DNA from: Ostrinia nubilalis | Lineage: Eukaryota; Arthropoda; Insecta; Lepidoptera; Crambidae | Length of the DNA: 64,000 bases | Assembly (NCBI RefSeq): GCF_963855985.1 | Contig: NC_087118.1 | Span: 7,936,001 to 8,000,000 of the forward strand | Direction of reading: 5' to 3' | Shown: in pieces, positions 23,426 through 34,314 of the stretch | Layout: every line of letters starts with the position of its first letter | Position numbering within the stretch: position 1 is the first letter of the stretch | The notes under the pieces: generated by a model | What the model was told of the DNA's origin: nothing | Seen by the model: the letters and a program-made list of their open reading frames with translations, nothing else | Databases searched by the model: none | Made by a program: the position numbers and the translations under genes

Positions 23426-24520
23426 ATTTTTTCTCTCTATCTTTACCAATCTATATCTGTATTTTGTTAAAATGAATCAAATCCTGCCGTATCTTAATCC
23501 AATCTTTTTCTAATGAGTTACCTATCTTTCTATCCTTATTATTTTTTTATCAGCCAAAGTTTTTGTTTTGAAACAAATAAATACTTTCTATTCTATTTTC
23601 ATTAGAATATTAGCCATAACTGTACTTGGAGCTAAGCTCCAGCCAAGGGGATCAAAAAGTTTGATCAGATGTATCAGATAAAATGTTACGTTTCATGATT
23701 GGTTTTGCAATTTGTGGTATATTCACATTGTATTTAAATCTGTCCTCAAATTCCATTCAATACCCAATGCTTGGACTGTTCCATCAAGGTTCATGAAACT
23801 ACTTTAGCACTAGCTGATCTTTTGTTGTCTTCTATTGTTGACTTCATAAACTCAACGGAGAACTAGGTAGCAAAAGGTATTTGACGGCAATTGCATGTGG
23901 TGTTAAGTGAGATGCAGAGATATCTACCTGTAAGTCTAATTACCTGTAAGCCTATAAGGTCTGGATTATAGTGTTCAGGAGAGAGAAGCAGGCAGCAACT
24001 TGTTCGCATTATAATATTGAAGTGTAACCTGGTGGATGGTCATATCAGATGTATTATTATCTGCTCTGTAAGTTCTCATTAAATTTATAGCATTATAGCT
24101 TCAATTGACCAGTCCGCTCCTGATAAAAGATCTTTGATATAAAAATATTGTTTTATTATTTTATAGAAATCGGCACTGTTCGGTAATTCGGTCTCCAAAT
24201 AATGCACTGGTAATCCGAATCATTTTTTGTCACATAAATCTGAAGATCATCTTCATATGTCATCTATGAAGCAAACACGTTTCATCTTATTATAATATTT
24301 CTCGGGTCTTCTTGCAGCTGAGAACTGCTTGTGGGTTCACAAGCAGTTCATTATTCAGTGAAATATAAATCGAACCTTAACACGAAGCATCAAATACAAT
24401 CGTGCGCGAGTTGTCTCCGTATTATTCCAGACGACCGCATGATGAGGTAAGTATACTGTCATTCTTGTTTCTTTTTCTTTTTCAGCCTTGTTTTATAAAA
24501 AAAATCTGTGTGTTTGTTAA

Positions 24521-26800
24521 TGGGACAATATTATTTGATCCTCTAAAAACTAATTGATCTTTTTTGTATGTGCACTTTTAAAAATAAATGATGTATTTTA
24601 TTATATTTTATCTTTATATTAATTATTGGGTCTATATTAGTTGATCTACGGATAAATTATGAATGATCTTTATTTAAGGTAACATAATATTTATGTTTAA
24701 CATACTCTTTTAATATTTGGTAAACAAAAATAATATTTTTGATCCTCTTTTTTAGTTATTGATCTTTAATTTTGTTAATTTGATGATTTTTATATCAAGT
24801 TTGCCTTTTAATATTGATCACCTAATAAATACATTTCGATCTATGTATAACTTAACTTTAAAATATATTAGATCTAACTAAAAATATTATTGGTTAATAT
24901 TTTAAATTAAAAAATATCTTTTAATTTACGCGGTACTTTGTGGTTGAGTGACAATCGTCCGTCATTGGTTACTGAGTTGGCCTAGGGCTTAGCGGCCAAT
25001 AAGCAAGCAGAATGGTACATTGCCATGTTTGTTTAAATTACAAGCTTTGCTTAGTTTGGGACTAGAGGCGCTATGTAAAATAATTTCTTAATTCTGTCAT
25101 CCCTGAACCCGACATAATAATTTTTGCCTCTTTATTTTTTTTTTAAATCGCAAGGTTGATTTTCTCTTAGTATACCGATCTCGACCGTGATCAGTGACCG
25201 TAAAGTCATCTGTCAACAGGTCGATTAGACACGATAAAAGCACTAAACGATATTTGTTTACTTTTAGTGCGACATCGGGTCGTAAGGACCTGATAAGTTT
25301 TTTTTTCCAAATATTTACTGTGTTTGACGGAACAATTGCAAATCAATATGTATCTTTCGTACTACTGAAAAGACCGAATATATCCATGGGACAATATTAT
25401 TTGATCCTCTAAAAACTAATTGATCTTTTTTGTATGTGCACTTTTAAAAATAAATGATGTATTTTATTATATTTTATCTTTATATTAATTATTGGGTCTA
25501 TATTAGTTGATCTACGGATAAATTATGAATGATCTTTATTTAAGGTAACATAATATTTATGTTTAACATACTCTTTTAATATTTGGTAAACAAAAATAAT
25601 ATTTTTGATCCTCTTTTTTAGTTATTGATCTTTAATTTTGTTAATTTGATGATTTTTATATCAAGTTTGCCTTTTAATATTGATCACCTAATAAATACAT
25701 TTCGATCTATGTATAACTTAACTTTAAAATATATTTGATCTAACTAAAAATATTATTGGTTAATATTTTAAATTAAAAAATATCTTTTAATTTACGCGGT
25801 ACTTTGTGGTTGAGTGACAATCGTCCGTCATTGGTTACTGAGTTGGCCTAGGGCTTAGCGGCCAATAAGCAAGCAGAATGGTACATTGCCATGTTTGTTT
25901 AAATTACAAGCTTTGCTTAGTTTGGGACTAGAGGCGCTATGTAAAATAATTTCTTAATTCTGTCATCCCTGAACCCGACATCATAATTTTTGCCTCTTTA
26001 TTTTTTTTTTAAATCGCAAGGTTGATTTTCTCTTAGTATACCGATCTCGACCGTGATCAGTGACCGTAAAGTCATCTGTCAACAGGTCGATTAGACACGA
26101 TAAAAGCACTAAACGATATTTGTTTACTTTTAGTGCGACATCGGGTCGTAAGGACCTGATAAGTTTTTTTTTCCAAATATTTACTGTGTTTGACGGAACA
26201 ATTGCAAATTAATATGTATCTTTCGTACTACTGAAAAGACCGAATATATCCATGGGACAATATTATTTGATCCTCTAAAAACTAATTGATCTTTTTTGTA
26301 TGTGCACTTTTAAAAATAAATGATGTATTTTATTATATTTTATCTTTATATTAATTATTGGGTCTATATTAGTTGATCTACGGATAAATTATGAATGATC
26401 TTTATTTAAGGTAACATAATATTTATGTTTAACATACTCTTTTAATATTTGGTAAACAAAAATAATATTTTTGATCCTCTTTTTTAGTTATTGATCTTTA
26501 ATTTTGTTAATTTGATGATTTTTATATCAAGTTTGCCTTTTAATATTGATCACCTAATAAATACATTTCGATCTATGTATAACTTAACTTTAAAATATAT
26601 TTGATCTAACTAAAAATATTATTGGTTAATATTTTAAATTAAAAAATATCTTTTAATTTACGCGGTACTTTGTGGTTGAGTGACAATCGTCCGTCATTGG
26701 TTACTGAGTTGGCCTAGGGCTTAGCGGCCAATAAGCAAGCAGAATGGTACATTGCCATGTTTGTTTAAATTACAAGCTTTGCTTAGTTTGGGACTAGAGG
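24521..26800 (+). repeat. 866-bp tandem array, 2.6 copies
   Basis: Units start with TGGGACAATATTATTTGATC at 24521, 25387 and 26253. The third is cut at 26800. The copies differ at only a handful of positions (for example CGACATAATA against CGACATCATA), so the duplication is recent or homogenised. Each unit ends its AT-rich half with CAAGCTTTGCTTAGTTTGGG, the SINE-tail motif, and includes a GC-richer half with GACATCGGGTCGTAAGGACC. Confidence 0.95.
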
Positions 26801-26801
26801 T

Positions 26802-27263
26802 ATTACGTCGAAACTAATAAACGTAGACTAATAAATTTACATTCGTTTTGTAGAATAGCTCAAATACTAATAATACAATGCAAATAAAACATACCTTAAC
26901 GACCTGGTTTTTCTTGTGTTGGAAAATAACTGAAAAAGAAGTGAAAAAAGTAATGTATTTTTCTAATTAAATCCATTCTTACTCCCATAAAATGTATGAA
27001 ACTTGTGTCTGCTTTCTTCTTCTACTAATAGATAATATAATTTTATTGGCTATCGCATGATATAAAATATTTGCCTATTAATGTTAAGCTACCTACGCTT
27101 TCACTTGTTTTTTAAAGAAGAGGTGTAAACTAAAAATTAAAAACTTAAATCGATGTAATTTTTCGAGAAATGGGTCAGGCCCCAAATTTGAAGTATTTTC
27201 ATCGATAAAATTGTCCATAGATTACGCCCTTAAAGTTTGATCACTACAAGCCCGGACACACTG
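26802..27263. repeat. Single arm of palindromic mariner-like MITE C
   Basis: The sequence from ATTACGTCGAAACTAATAAA to CCGGACACACTG matches the right arm of the complete element at 52885-53930. Only one arm is present; it joins directly to the truncated third 866-bp unit, so this is a partial copy or a deletion product. Confidence 0.85.
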
Positions 27264-27477
27264 TATAAATTATTTTTTGTGTATATCAAATAATCTTCAA
27301 AATAATTATGTTATGGTACTTATTTTTATTAAGTTGTAGTCAAAGGATGGAAACTATTTAAAGGCACTTGATGTTCAAAGATTTATTTTTTATTAAAAAA
27401 AGCATACTTAACACGTTCACACTGCGTTATCGGGTCGAATTGACCTTAAGTGCTGCATGCGTTGGTGCGGGATGGAT

Positions 27478-28934
27478 ATATTCGGTCTTTTCAGTAGTTA
27501 GTCCAGTAGAATTAGCTTTTAAATCGGAAATAATTCCTACAAAAGATTTTATTGCTTTAATGGCTTCATTGGTTGCCCATTAAGACTCTCCTAGGTTTTC
27601 GACTTCGACGGAGTTGTGCTTAAGTGGTGGGGGCCCCCGAAAGGGGCGCTTTTTCGGTTTTCCGGTTATACCGCGTAAAGGACTTACCCTATCGAAAAGT
27701 GGTCTTCCTGACGGTTGAAGGGCATTTAATCCTGCATTAAATAAGACCAAATTCATATGTTTTGGACAAACCGTTCTCGTGCAAATGTTCGGCAAAGTAG
27801 AAAATATGTGTATAATTAATGACCCTCTCCACGTCCAATAGCTCGTCACCCGTAGGCTCTCAAGCCTTGTAAAGGGTCGCCTTAATCAGCGTATCCCTGT
27901 CTAGGCTCACGAGTTGGATTTTCTTATCCTTGTTCGTTCCAGCCGTTCCTTAACTGCGGTTGCTTCACCTCTTCCTGGCACTCTCCTGAACGACTCTGTG
28001 TTACCTACTGTGGCTGCCCCTCTTCCTTGTACCCTCCTATACGATTGCATTGCTTAGCCATATGCTTGGTCCAAGGTTCGACGCCACAAAATCAACTTCT
28101 TACGCGTGAAAATAGTTTAAATACTATTTTCCGTGCTTGCAACATTTTTCTTTACTGCTTCACCTCTATTAGTCGTAGAGTGATTGTATATATCCTATAG
28201 CCTTCCTCAATTTATGAGCTATTCAACACAAAAATAATTATTTCAATCAAACTAGTAATTCTTGAGATCAGCGTGTTCAAACAAACAAACAAAACTCTTC
28301 AGCGTTTTAATATGAACTTGTTGTTGTTGATTTTTGGCGTCGAACCTTAGACCAGGCATGCGGCTAGGCAACGTAGTCGTGCAGGAGGATAAAAGGAAGA
28401 GGAGCAGCCACAGTAGGTAACACAGAGTCCTTCAGGTGAGTGCCAGGAAGAGGTGCAGCAACCGCAGTTAAGGAACGGCTGGGACGAACAAGGATAGGCG
28501 CATCCAGCTCGTAAACCTTGATAGGGTTACACTGGTTGAAGCGCTCCTTTTCAAGACTTGGAAGCCTGTGGGTAACGAGCCATTGGACGTGGAGAGGGTA
28601 ATTAATTATACACATATTTTCTACTTTGCCGAACATTTGCACGAGAACGGTTTGTTCAAAACATATGAATTTGGTCTTATTTAATGCAGGATTAAATGCC
28701 CTTCAACCGTCAGGAAGACCACTTTTCGATAGGATAAGTCCTTTACGCGGTATAACCGGAAAACCGAAAAAGCGCCCCCCTTTCGGGGGCCCCCACCACT
28801 TAAGCACAACTCCGTCGAAGTCGAAAACCTAGGAGAGTCTTTATGGGCAACTAATGAAGCCATTAAAGCACTAAAATCTTAAGTAGGAATTATTTCCGAT
28901 TTAATTCATTTTGTGTTTAATTCTACTGGCCTAA
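27478..28934. repeat. Large inverted repeat of element E with a coding remnant in both arms
   Basis: Arms are about 27478-28096 and 28326-28934, roughly 90% alike, with a 229-bp spacer. Read outward from the loop, both arms encode the same peptide remnant: NLVLFNAGLNALQPSGRPLF, SPLRGITGKPKKRP and SVEVENLGES. The left arm has a TAA where the right arm has a leucine codon, and it then continues with a stretch ending in THAALKVNSTR. I do not recognise the protein. An inverted pair of broken genes suggests that a transposon gene was captured when the palindrome formed. Confidence 0.75.
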
Positions 28935-29707
28935 GTACGAAAGATAAATATTGTTTTGCAATTGTTTCGTCAAACACAGTAAATATTTGGAAAAAAAAAA
29001 CTTATCAGGTCCTTACGACCCGATGTCGCACTAAAAGTAAACAAATATCGTTTAGTGCTTTTATCGTGTCTAATCGACCCGTTGACAGATGACTTTATGG
29101 TCACTGTTCACGGTCGAGATCGGTATAATAAGAGAAAATCAACCTTGCGATTTAAAAAAAAAATAAAGAGGCAAAAATTATGATGTCGGGTTCAGGGATG
29201 ACAGAATTAAGAAATTATTTTACATAGCGCCTCTAGTCCCAAACTAAGCAAAGCTTGTAATTTAAACAAACATGGCAATGTACCATTCTGCTTGCTTATT
29301 GGCCGCTAAGCCCTAGGCCAACTCAGTAACCAATGACGGACGATTGTCACTCAACCACAAAGTACCGCGTAAATTAAAAGATATTTTTTAATTTAAAATA
29401 TTAACCAATAATATTTTTAGTTAGATCAAATATATTTTAAAGTTAAGTTATACATAGATCGAAATGTATTTATTAGGTGATCAATATTAAAAGGCAAACT
29501 TGATATAAAAATCATCAAATTAACAAAATTAAAGATCAATAACTAAAAAAGAGGATCAAAAATATTATTTTTGTTTACCAAATATTAAAAGAGTATGTTA
29601 AACATAAATATTATGTTACCTTAAATGAAGATCATTCATAATTTATCCGTAGATCAACTAATATAGACCCAATAATTAATATAAAGATAAAATATAATAA
29701 AATACAT

Positions 29708-30000
29708 TGTAACACGACGCGCCCCTTTGTTTACTTCGAGCGACCAGCGCCGAGCCTGCCACTACGTCACAGCGAAGTCTACGCGCGCGTGCAGCCGGTT
29801 TACTGCCCTGCCCCGAGACCCCGCTCGCCACAACGGGTATATAAGGCGGGCGAGCCAGCCCACCAGCGGCCAGCATACGGCCCGATCGCGAACGTCGGTC
29901 TGCGACCGACGATCGCCAAACGGCTAGAGTACCTTCTGTACTCGCCACTCTGCCCGGTGAAGCTGGAAAAGCTCCTCAAGCTACCAGCGCGCGTCCCTTC
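29708..30000 (+). repeat. Gypsy2 5' LTR remnant with TATA box
   Basis: Matches the start of the 3' LTR at 38765. It has a clear TATATAAGG at about 29837 (TATAAGG in the 3' copy). Compared with the 3' LTR it lacks about 190 bp after CAGCGGCCAG. The part 29874-30019 ends in an A19 tract and is framed by CCAGCGGCCAG repeats, so it may be an inserted poly(A)-tailed module. Confidence 0.75.
29836..29845 (+). promoter_or_regulatory. TATA box of Gypsy2 5' LTR
   Basis: GGTATATAAGGCGGG, a canonical TATA element about 30 bp before the GC-rich GAGCCAGCCC. It could drive both the retroelement and the LINE ORF that now follows. Confidence 0.6.
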
Positions 30001-30019
30001 AAAAAAAAAAAAAAAAAAA
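29874..30019 (+). mobile_element. Poly(A)-tailed segment flanked by 11-bp direct repeats
   Basis: Ends in A19 and is bracketed by CCAGCGGCCAG (29863-29873 and 30020-30030), the pattern of a 5'-truncated poly(A) retro-insertion. The same segment, longer at its 5' end and also poly(A)-ended, is in the 3' LTR (about 38927-39253), but without the right-hand repeat there. The origin of the module is unknown. Confidence 0.5.
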
Positions 30020-30048
30020 CCAGCGGCCAGTTCTTTCCACGCTCCGTA

Positions 30049-31024
30049 ATGGCTAACCCCACCGCTAGGATCAAACCCCGGTCAATTACCTTAGCTTTTT
30101 TCAACGCTAACGGTCTTAGACAGCAGAAGGACGAGGTTACTCAGTTCCTTACCGACCACCAGGTCGACATCTTTCTGGTTCAAGAGACCCTCCTAACACC
30201 CTCTATTCGCAATCCTAGGATAGCGAACTACAATATCATTAGACACGATAGGCCCACACGTGGCGGCGGCACGCTTATTTACTATAAGCGTTCTCTGCAC
30301 TGTGCTTTAGTCGATCCCCCTTCTCTCTCTAACCTAGAAGTCTCACTCTGTCGGCTAGCCATGACTGGACACGAGCCCATTCTCATCGGCTCGGTTTACC
30401 TCTCCCCGAACAAGACTCCCTTAAGGAGCGACTTTGAGGCCCTGTTTGCTATGAATAGTGCAGTCATTCTTGGCGGCGACTTTAATAGCAAACACACTCA
30501 TTGGGGTTGCGTAACATCCACTGCCAACGGCATGATGCTAAGCGAACTCTCTGAGGAACTCATTTTTGACATCTTAGTCCCTATGATGCCCACTCACTAT
30601 CCTTACAATGTCGAGCATCGGCCCGACATTCTTGACATGGCAATTCTAAAGAATATAGGCCTCCGCCTACACTCTATAGAAACCATGCACGCGCTCACTT
30701 CTGACCATCGCCCGGTCGTACTCCAACTAGGCTCTCCTGAGTCTACACCCACTATGAAGACAGTTGTGGACTGGGACAAACTCAAGGTAAAACTTGGGAA
30801 CTGTCAGAGCCCACAACTGTCCTCAATCCCCGACGATATAGTTTCGCCTCACGAAACTATTCACGCGATCGATGCCCTCACTAGTCACATCTCGGTCGCC
30901 ATCGGCGACTCGTCTAGGCAAGTGCCTGCGATGGCTAACCACCGTCTCAGGTTGCCTGACGACGCGCGAGAGCTATTGAGGGCAAAGAACGCAGCCACTC
31001 GCGATCATGACGCTTATCCAACCG
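30049..31024 (+). pseudogene. Jockey-like LINE ORF2, endonuclease half
   Basis: The N-terminal APE-type endonuclease of a non-LTR retrotransposon: ITLAFFNANGLRQQKDEV, VQETLL, RGGGTLIYYK, LIGSVYLSPNKTPL, ILGGDFNSKHTHWGC and SDHRPVVLQL. These are the catalytic N, E, D/N and SDH blocks in the correct order. The ATG at 30049 sits 29 bp after the poly(A)-tailed module. The frame runs to base 31024, where the Transib-like element inserted; the last LINE residues are around DAYPT. The following RT half continues at 32377. Confidence 0.85.
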
Positions 31025-32371
31025 CACAGTGATTCGAGTAGAACAAGCTAGCTGGACAATATTATTTTTTTACTTTAATGGGTTTAATACACGCATTACT
31101 TACTTTTTTGTGCAATTTAAGATTAATTAGGCTTGTTATTATAATTATTATAGGTAGGTTTGAAAAAAAAATTTTTTTTGGTAATAAAATATTTATTTCC
31201 TAAAATCAAGAGAAACAGACTAAAAAGGAAAGAAGAAACTAACTTTACAGTATAATAATAATTGGTCTTATGATGTATTAGGTGTTAAAGTATGAAATTC
31301 CCGTTTTTTATGGAGAATTTAATGAAAATCAATTTTTCGATATAAACATTTTTGCGATTTATATGGAACAAAGAATCTCAGTTTTTTTAATTTAGTGGGT
31401 AGACTGGGACAACATTAATGACTTGCCAAGTTGCTGTGGCCAGCAGACATTTGCGCTGCAGCTTTAGCAGCCAATATCAGTTCTCAAGTACTTCTTGAGG
31501 AAATGAGGTCTAAAAGTCTTCTTCTTTTCGTCTTTTTGCTGGACTCGTCGAACTCCTTGAGTGGTCGTCCAGGTGTAGAATCTTTCGACGTGGAAGACTG
31601 AACTTTATGAACAGAAACATGTAACACTATGGCTCCGGGAATCCACTCAGTTTTGTTTTTCATGAAGCGTTCCCTGTTTTGCCGTATTTCGTCCATTGAA
31701 ATGAAATTGAAATGCGACTGATGCTATTCTTCAACTCTCTCAGCGAATTTTCGTGATCCCAATACATCACATTTTGAAAATATAAATTAAAAATCATGCT
31801 ATTCTGGTCACTTTTTCAATGTTTTAATCATTTATCAAAAAACTTGATTTTTTATTCATCTGAAAAAATAAAATTGTTGTGCAAAAGTGTGCAAACTGAA
31901 ACTGGTATATTTGAATACTAGAGGGTTACAGCTACAATATATATAAATTCCAGACTGGGGTCAAGTGGGGGCATACAACTTCTAGTCTTCCAAACATAAA
32001 ATTTTGAGAAAAATATAAAGGTCAACATTTCGCCATACTTTTTAAAACTATGTGCATTATTATGCACCTTATTGTACAGAAAATAAAAAGTACTTACCCT
32101 TGTCTTCAAAATCCATCACACAAATATTTGGTCACCATAGTAAAAAATAATGTCAGGTGTTGTCGAAAGTCGAGCAAAATTAGGAATTAAAAATTACACT
32201 ATCCTCATATCCTCACTTACCATGTTAATTACTCACGACTAGGTAATTAACAAAGTAAAAAATTGTGGAATCCTTAATGTCTGGGATGTTGTTTATCGTT
32301 TTTTATAAACGATAATCAGAAATTCAACAATGACTTTTGTCCAGCTAGCTTGTTCTACACGAATCACAGTG
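31025..32371. mobile_element. Transib-like non-autonomous element with RSS-heptamer ends
   Basis: The termini are CACAGTGATTCG on the left and, read inward from the right, CACTGTGATTCG. The inverted repeat extends through AACAAGCTAGCTGGACA. The TSD is 5 bp, AACCG (31020-31024 and 32372-32376); removing the insert and one TSD restores the LINE reading frame (YPT then EEN). A 5-bp TSD and CAC...GTG ends are the Transib/RAG signature. 24 bases inside the right heptamer lies ACAAAAGTC, resembling the RAG nonamer. It contains a broken minus-strand coding remnant (31434-31696) and no complete transposase. Confidence 0.8.
31434..31696 (-). pseudogene. Coding remnant inside the Transib-like element, unrecognised
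   Basis: Starts MDEIRQNRERFMKNK and includes GRPLKEFDESSKKTKRRRLL, then a TGA in place of a codon, then ELILAAKAAAQMSAGHSNLA. The pattern GRPxKxF...KxKRRxxxxL...ELxxAA is one I associate with repetitive insect hypothetical proteins, but I cannot name it. It may be the N-terminal region of the parent element's protein. Premature TGA near 31487; not functional. Confidence 0.4.
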
Positions 32372-32376
32372 AACCG

Positions 32377-33920
32377 AGGAAAACAGAGCCCGCCTACGTT
32401 CCTTACAGCGCGCTGTCAAGGCTTGTATCGCGGAACTCCGTAACAATCAGTGGGATGATCTACTTAAAGAAATCTCGCCATCTCACCAAGCCTATTGGAA
32501 GTTGACGAGAGCCTTTAAGTCCGACACCGTAGCGTCCACGCCACCGCTTTTACGTCCCGATCAAACGCTTGCGTTTGACGACGACGCCAAAGCCGAATGT
32601 CTAGCCGACAGTCTAGAAGCAGTGCTCCCCCAGTACCCTCCCAGTAGACTCTGCCCACCTCCGCATGGTGGACAGCGAAGTCGAACGTAGAGCCGCCCTC
32701 CCTCCGACCACAACCCTAGACCCGACCAACGTCGACGAGGTGCGAACGATAATCAAAGGTTTCCGTCCCAACAAAGCCCCCGGCCCGGACCGTATCTCTA
32801 ATAGAGTCTTACGCGCCCTGCCCGCCCCCCTAGTATACCTCTTAGTTGCTATTTTCAACGCGGCCATGTCTCACTGCATCTTTCCCGACGCGTGGAAAGA
32901 GGCAGAAGTCATTGGCATCCCGAAGCCCGGTAAGAAACTGGCTGACCCCACAAGCTACAGACCCATCAGTCTCTTAAAGACCATGGGTAAGTTATACGAA
33001 CGTATAATTGTTTCTCGATTAAGAGATTATGTTTTTTCTAATAATCTATTAATAAACGAACAGTTTGGCTTCCGCGCCTCACATTCCTGCGTACAACAGG
33101 TGCACCGCTTAACGGAGCAAATACTTAGCGGCCTCACTGCTAAGCCACCCGTAGGGACAGGAGTGTTATTCTTCGACGTAGCGAAGGCATTCGATAAAGT
33201 CTGGCACAACGGCTTGATTTACAAGCTTTACGAACTCGGTGTGCCGGACAGTCTCGTGCACATCTTACGTGACTTTTTATCGAATCGCACATTTCGTTAC
33301 CGAGTAGATGGCTCCCTCTCCTCCACCCGCCCCATAAGAGCCGGAGTCCCCCAGGGCTCCGTGCTCTCGCCCATCCTCTTTTCATTGTACGTCAATGACA
33401 TCCCCAAATATCCGAATACGGATTTAGCCCTCTTTGCGGACGACACCGCACTCTACAAGTCCGGACGTAATCGGAATTACGTCATCTTGGCGCTCCAACG
33501 CGCAGTCACACAATTAGGCGAATGGTTCAGGAAGTGGCGTATCGAGGTAAATCCCGAAAAAAGTGCAGCAGTGTACTTTTCTAGGGCTTTGTCTGCGAGA
33601 CGTCCTCCGGTTCGCACTCGTCCTAATGTCCCCACCCATCTCACCTTATTTGACCAAACTATTCCTTGGAAAAGTGAGGCCAAGTACTTAGGTGTTACCC
33701 TCGACCAGAGATTATCGTTCGCTCCGCACCTCAGACGCGTCTTGAGCCGTGCGAACCACTACATCCACCGACTCTACCACCTAGTTGGAAGGAAAAGTAA
33801 ATTGTCACTTAGAAATAAGTTGACAATTTACAAAACCTGCATCCGTCCAGTGTTGACTTACGCCAGTCCGGTGTTTGCTCACACTTCCTGCACAGACCTT
33901 AAGAAATTCCAGACCCTCCA
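32377..33920 (+). pseudogene. Jockey-like LINE ORF2, reverse transcriptase half, 3' truncated
   Basis: Begins with the linker EENRARLRSLQRAVKAC and shifts frame once near 32643. In the second frame come the RT blocks: NKAPGPDRISNRVLR, SYRPISLLKTMGKLYERII, NEQFGFRASHSC, FFDVAKAFDKVWH, AGVPQGSVLSPILFSLY, LALFADDTALY (the FADD catalytic box), KSAAVYF and KYLGVTLDQRL. It ends abruptly at FQTLQNR (about 33920), where Gypsy2 gag takes over in the same frame. The C-terminal part and 3' UTR are missing. With 30049-31024 it forms one LINE that sits where Gypsy2 should have its leader and gag start. Confidence 0.85.
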
Positions 33921-34314
33921 AAACCGACCGTCCACCGATGTGGAGACATTCTTGGCAGCCGTTAATGTATACAAGAAGTTAGAGCGTATACAGGATGATG
34001 ATGCTCTCACCGGCTTGCCTTTACTTTTAACGGGTGACGCTGCGACATGGTGGCAAGGGGTAAAAGCTCAGGTCGGGACATGGGCTGATTTTGAGGCGAG
34101 GCTCAGACACACTTTTGCCCCCAAGAAATTGCCGTACGTCATCTACCAGGAGATTGTGAAGGTCAGCCAGACAAACCAAACGACCGAGAGCTTTATAGCA
34201 GAAAAAAGAGCCCTGATCGCACAGCTGCCTGAAAGCCACATATTGGTAGAAGACCAGCTCATCGACTTGGTGTATGGGCAGATAAGGTTTGATATTCGGG
34301 AAAAGATTGTCTGA
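32665..34314 (+). CDS. Chimeric open frame: LINE reverse transcriptase fused to Ty3 Gag
   Basis: One uninterrupted frame of 549 codons. Residues 1 to about 418 are LINE RT. From about 33921 the sequence is Ty3 capsid: DVETFLAAVNVYKKLE, LPLLLTGDAATWWQGVKA, LPYVIYQEIVKVSQT and QTTESFIAEKRAL, parallel to Gypsy1 Gag. The fused frame ends at TGA 34312-34314, which is a nonsense codon inside Gag, since Gag sequence (EHVHTFDELLEKAREVERH) continues past it. Most simply a deletion between a LINE inserted upstream and the gag gene made the fusion. Whether it is expressed is unknown. Confidence 0.75.
   Translation: MVDSEVERRAALPPTTTLDPTNVDEVRTIIKGFRPNKAPGPDRISNRVLRALPAPLVYLLVAIFNAAMSHCIFPDAWKEAEVIGIPKPGKKLADPTSYRPISLLKTMGKLYERIIVSRLRDYVFSNNLLINEQFGFRASHSCVQQVHRLTEQILSGLTAKPPVGTGVLFFDVAKAFDKVWHNGLIYKLYELGVPDSLVHILRDFLSNRTFRYRVDGSLSSTRPIRAGVPQGSVLSPILFSLYVNDIPKYPNTDLALFADDTALYKSGRNRNYVILALQRAVTQLGEWFRKWRIEVNPEKSAAVYFSRALSARRPPVRTRPNVPTHLTLFDQTIPWKSEAKYLGVTLDQRLSFAPHLRRVLSRANHYIHRLYHLVGRKSKLSLRNKLTIYKTCIRPVLTYASPVFAHTSCTDLKKFQTLQNRPSTDVETFLAAVNVYKKLERIQDDDALTGLPLLLTGDAATWWQGVKAQVGTWADFEARLRHTFAPKKLPYVIYQEIVKVSQTNQTTESFIAEKRALIAQLPESHILVEDQLIDLVYGQIRFDIREKIV

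Larger units (their letters stand above)
3834..24520. mobile_element. Element D, copy 1 (D1), left part; interrupted by Gypsy1, D2 and element E
   Basis: Repeat of unknown superfamily whose left end reads CGCACCCCCCCCTGGAACAA. D1 sequence occupies 3834-4086, 15462-17363 and 22084-24520. The gaps are Gypsy1 (4087-15457, TSD CATA) and D2 (17364-22079, TSD ATCT). It is cut again at TTAA 24517-24520 by element E. Its right end was not found; it would have to lie beyond 49810. Comparison with D2 shows three further small insertions unique to D1: 15956-16207, 22239-22476 and 22718-23341. No transposase ORF was recognised, so it looks non-autonomous. Confidence 0.7.

Noticed and set aside
3834..24520. 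Segmental duplication of host DNA as explanation for the paired segments
   Set aside because: The second copy has matching inverted ends and a 4-bp target duplication within the first, which is better explained by transposition.
27580..27849. 89-codon minus ORF as a functional gene
   Set aside because: The frame continues past its stop with conserved residues and the other arm has a different break, so both are remnants.
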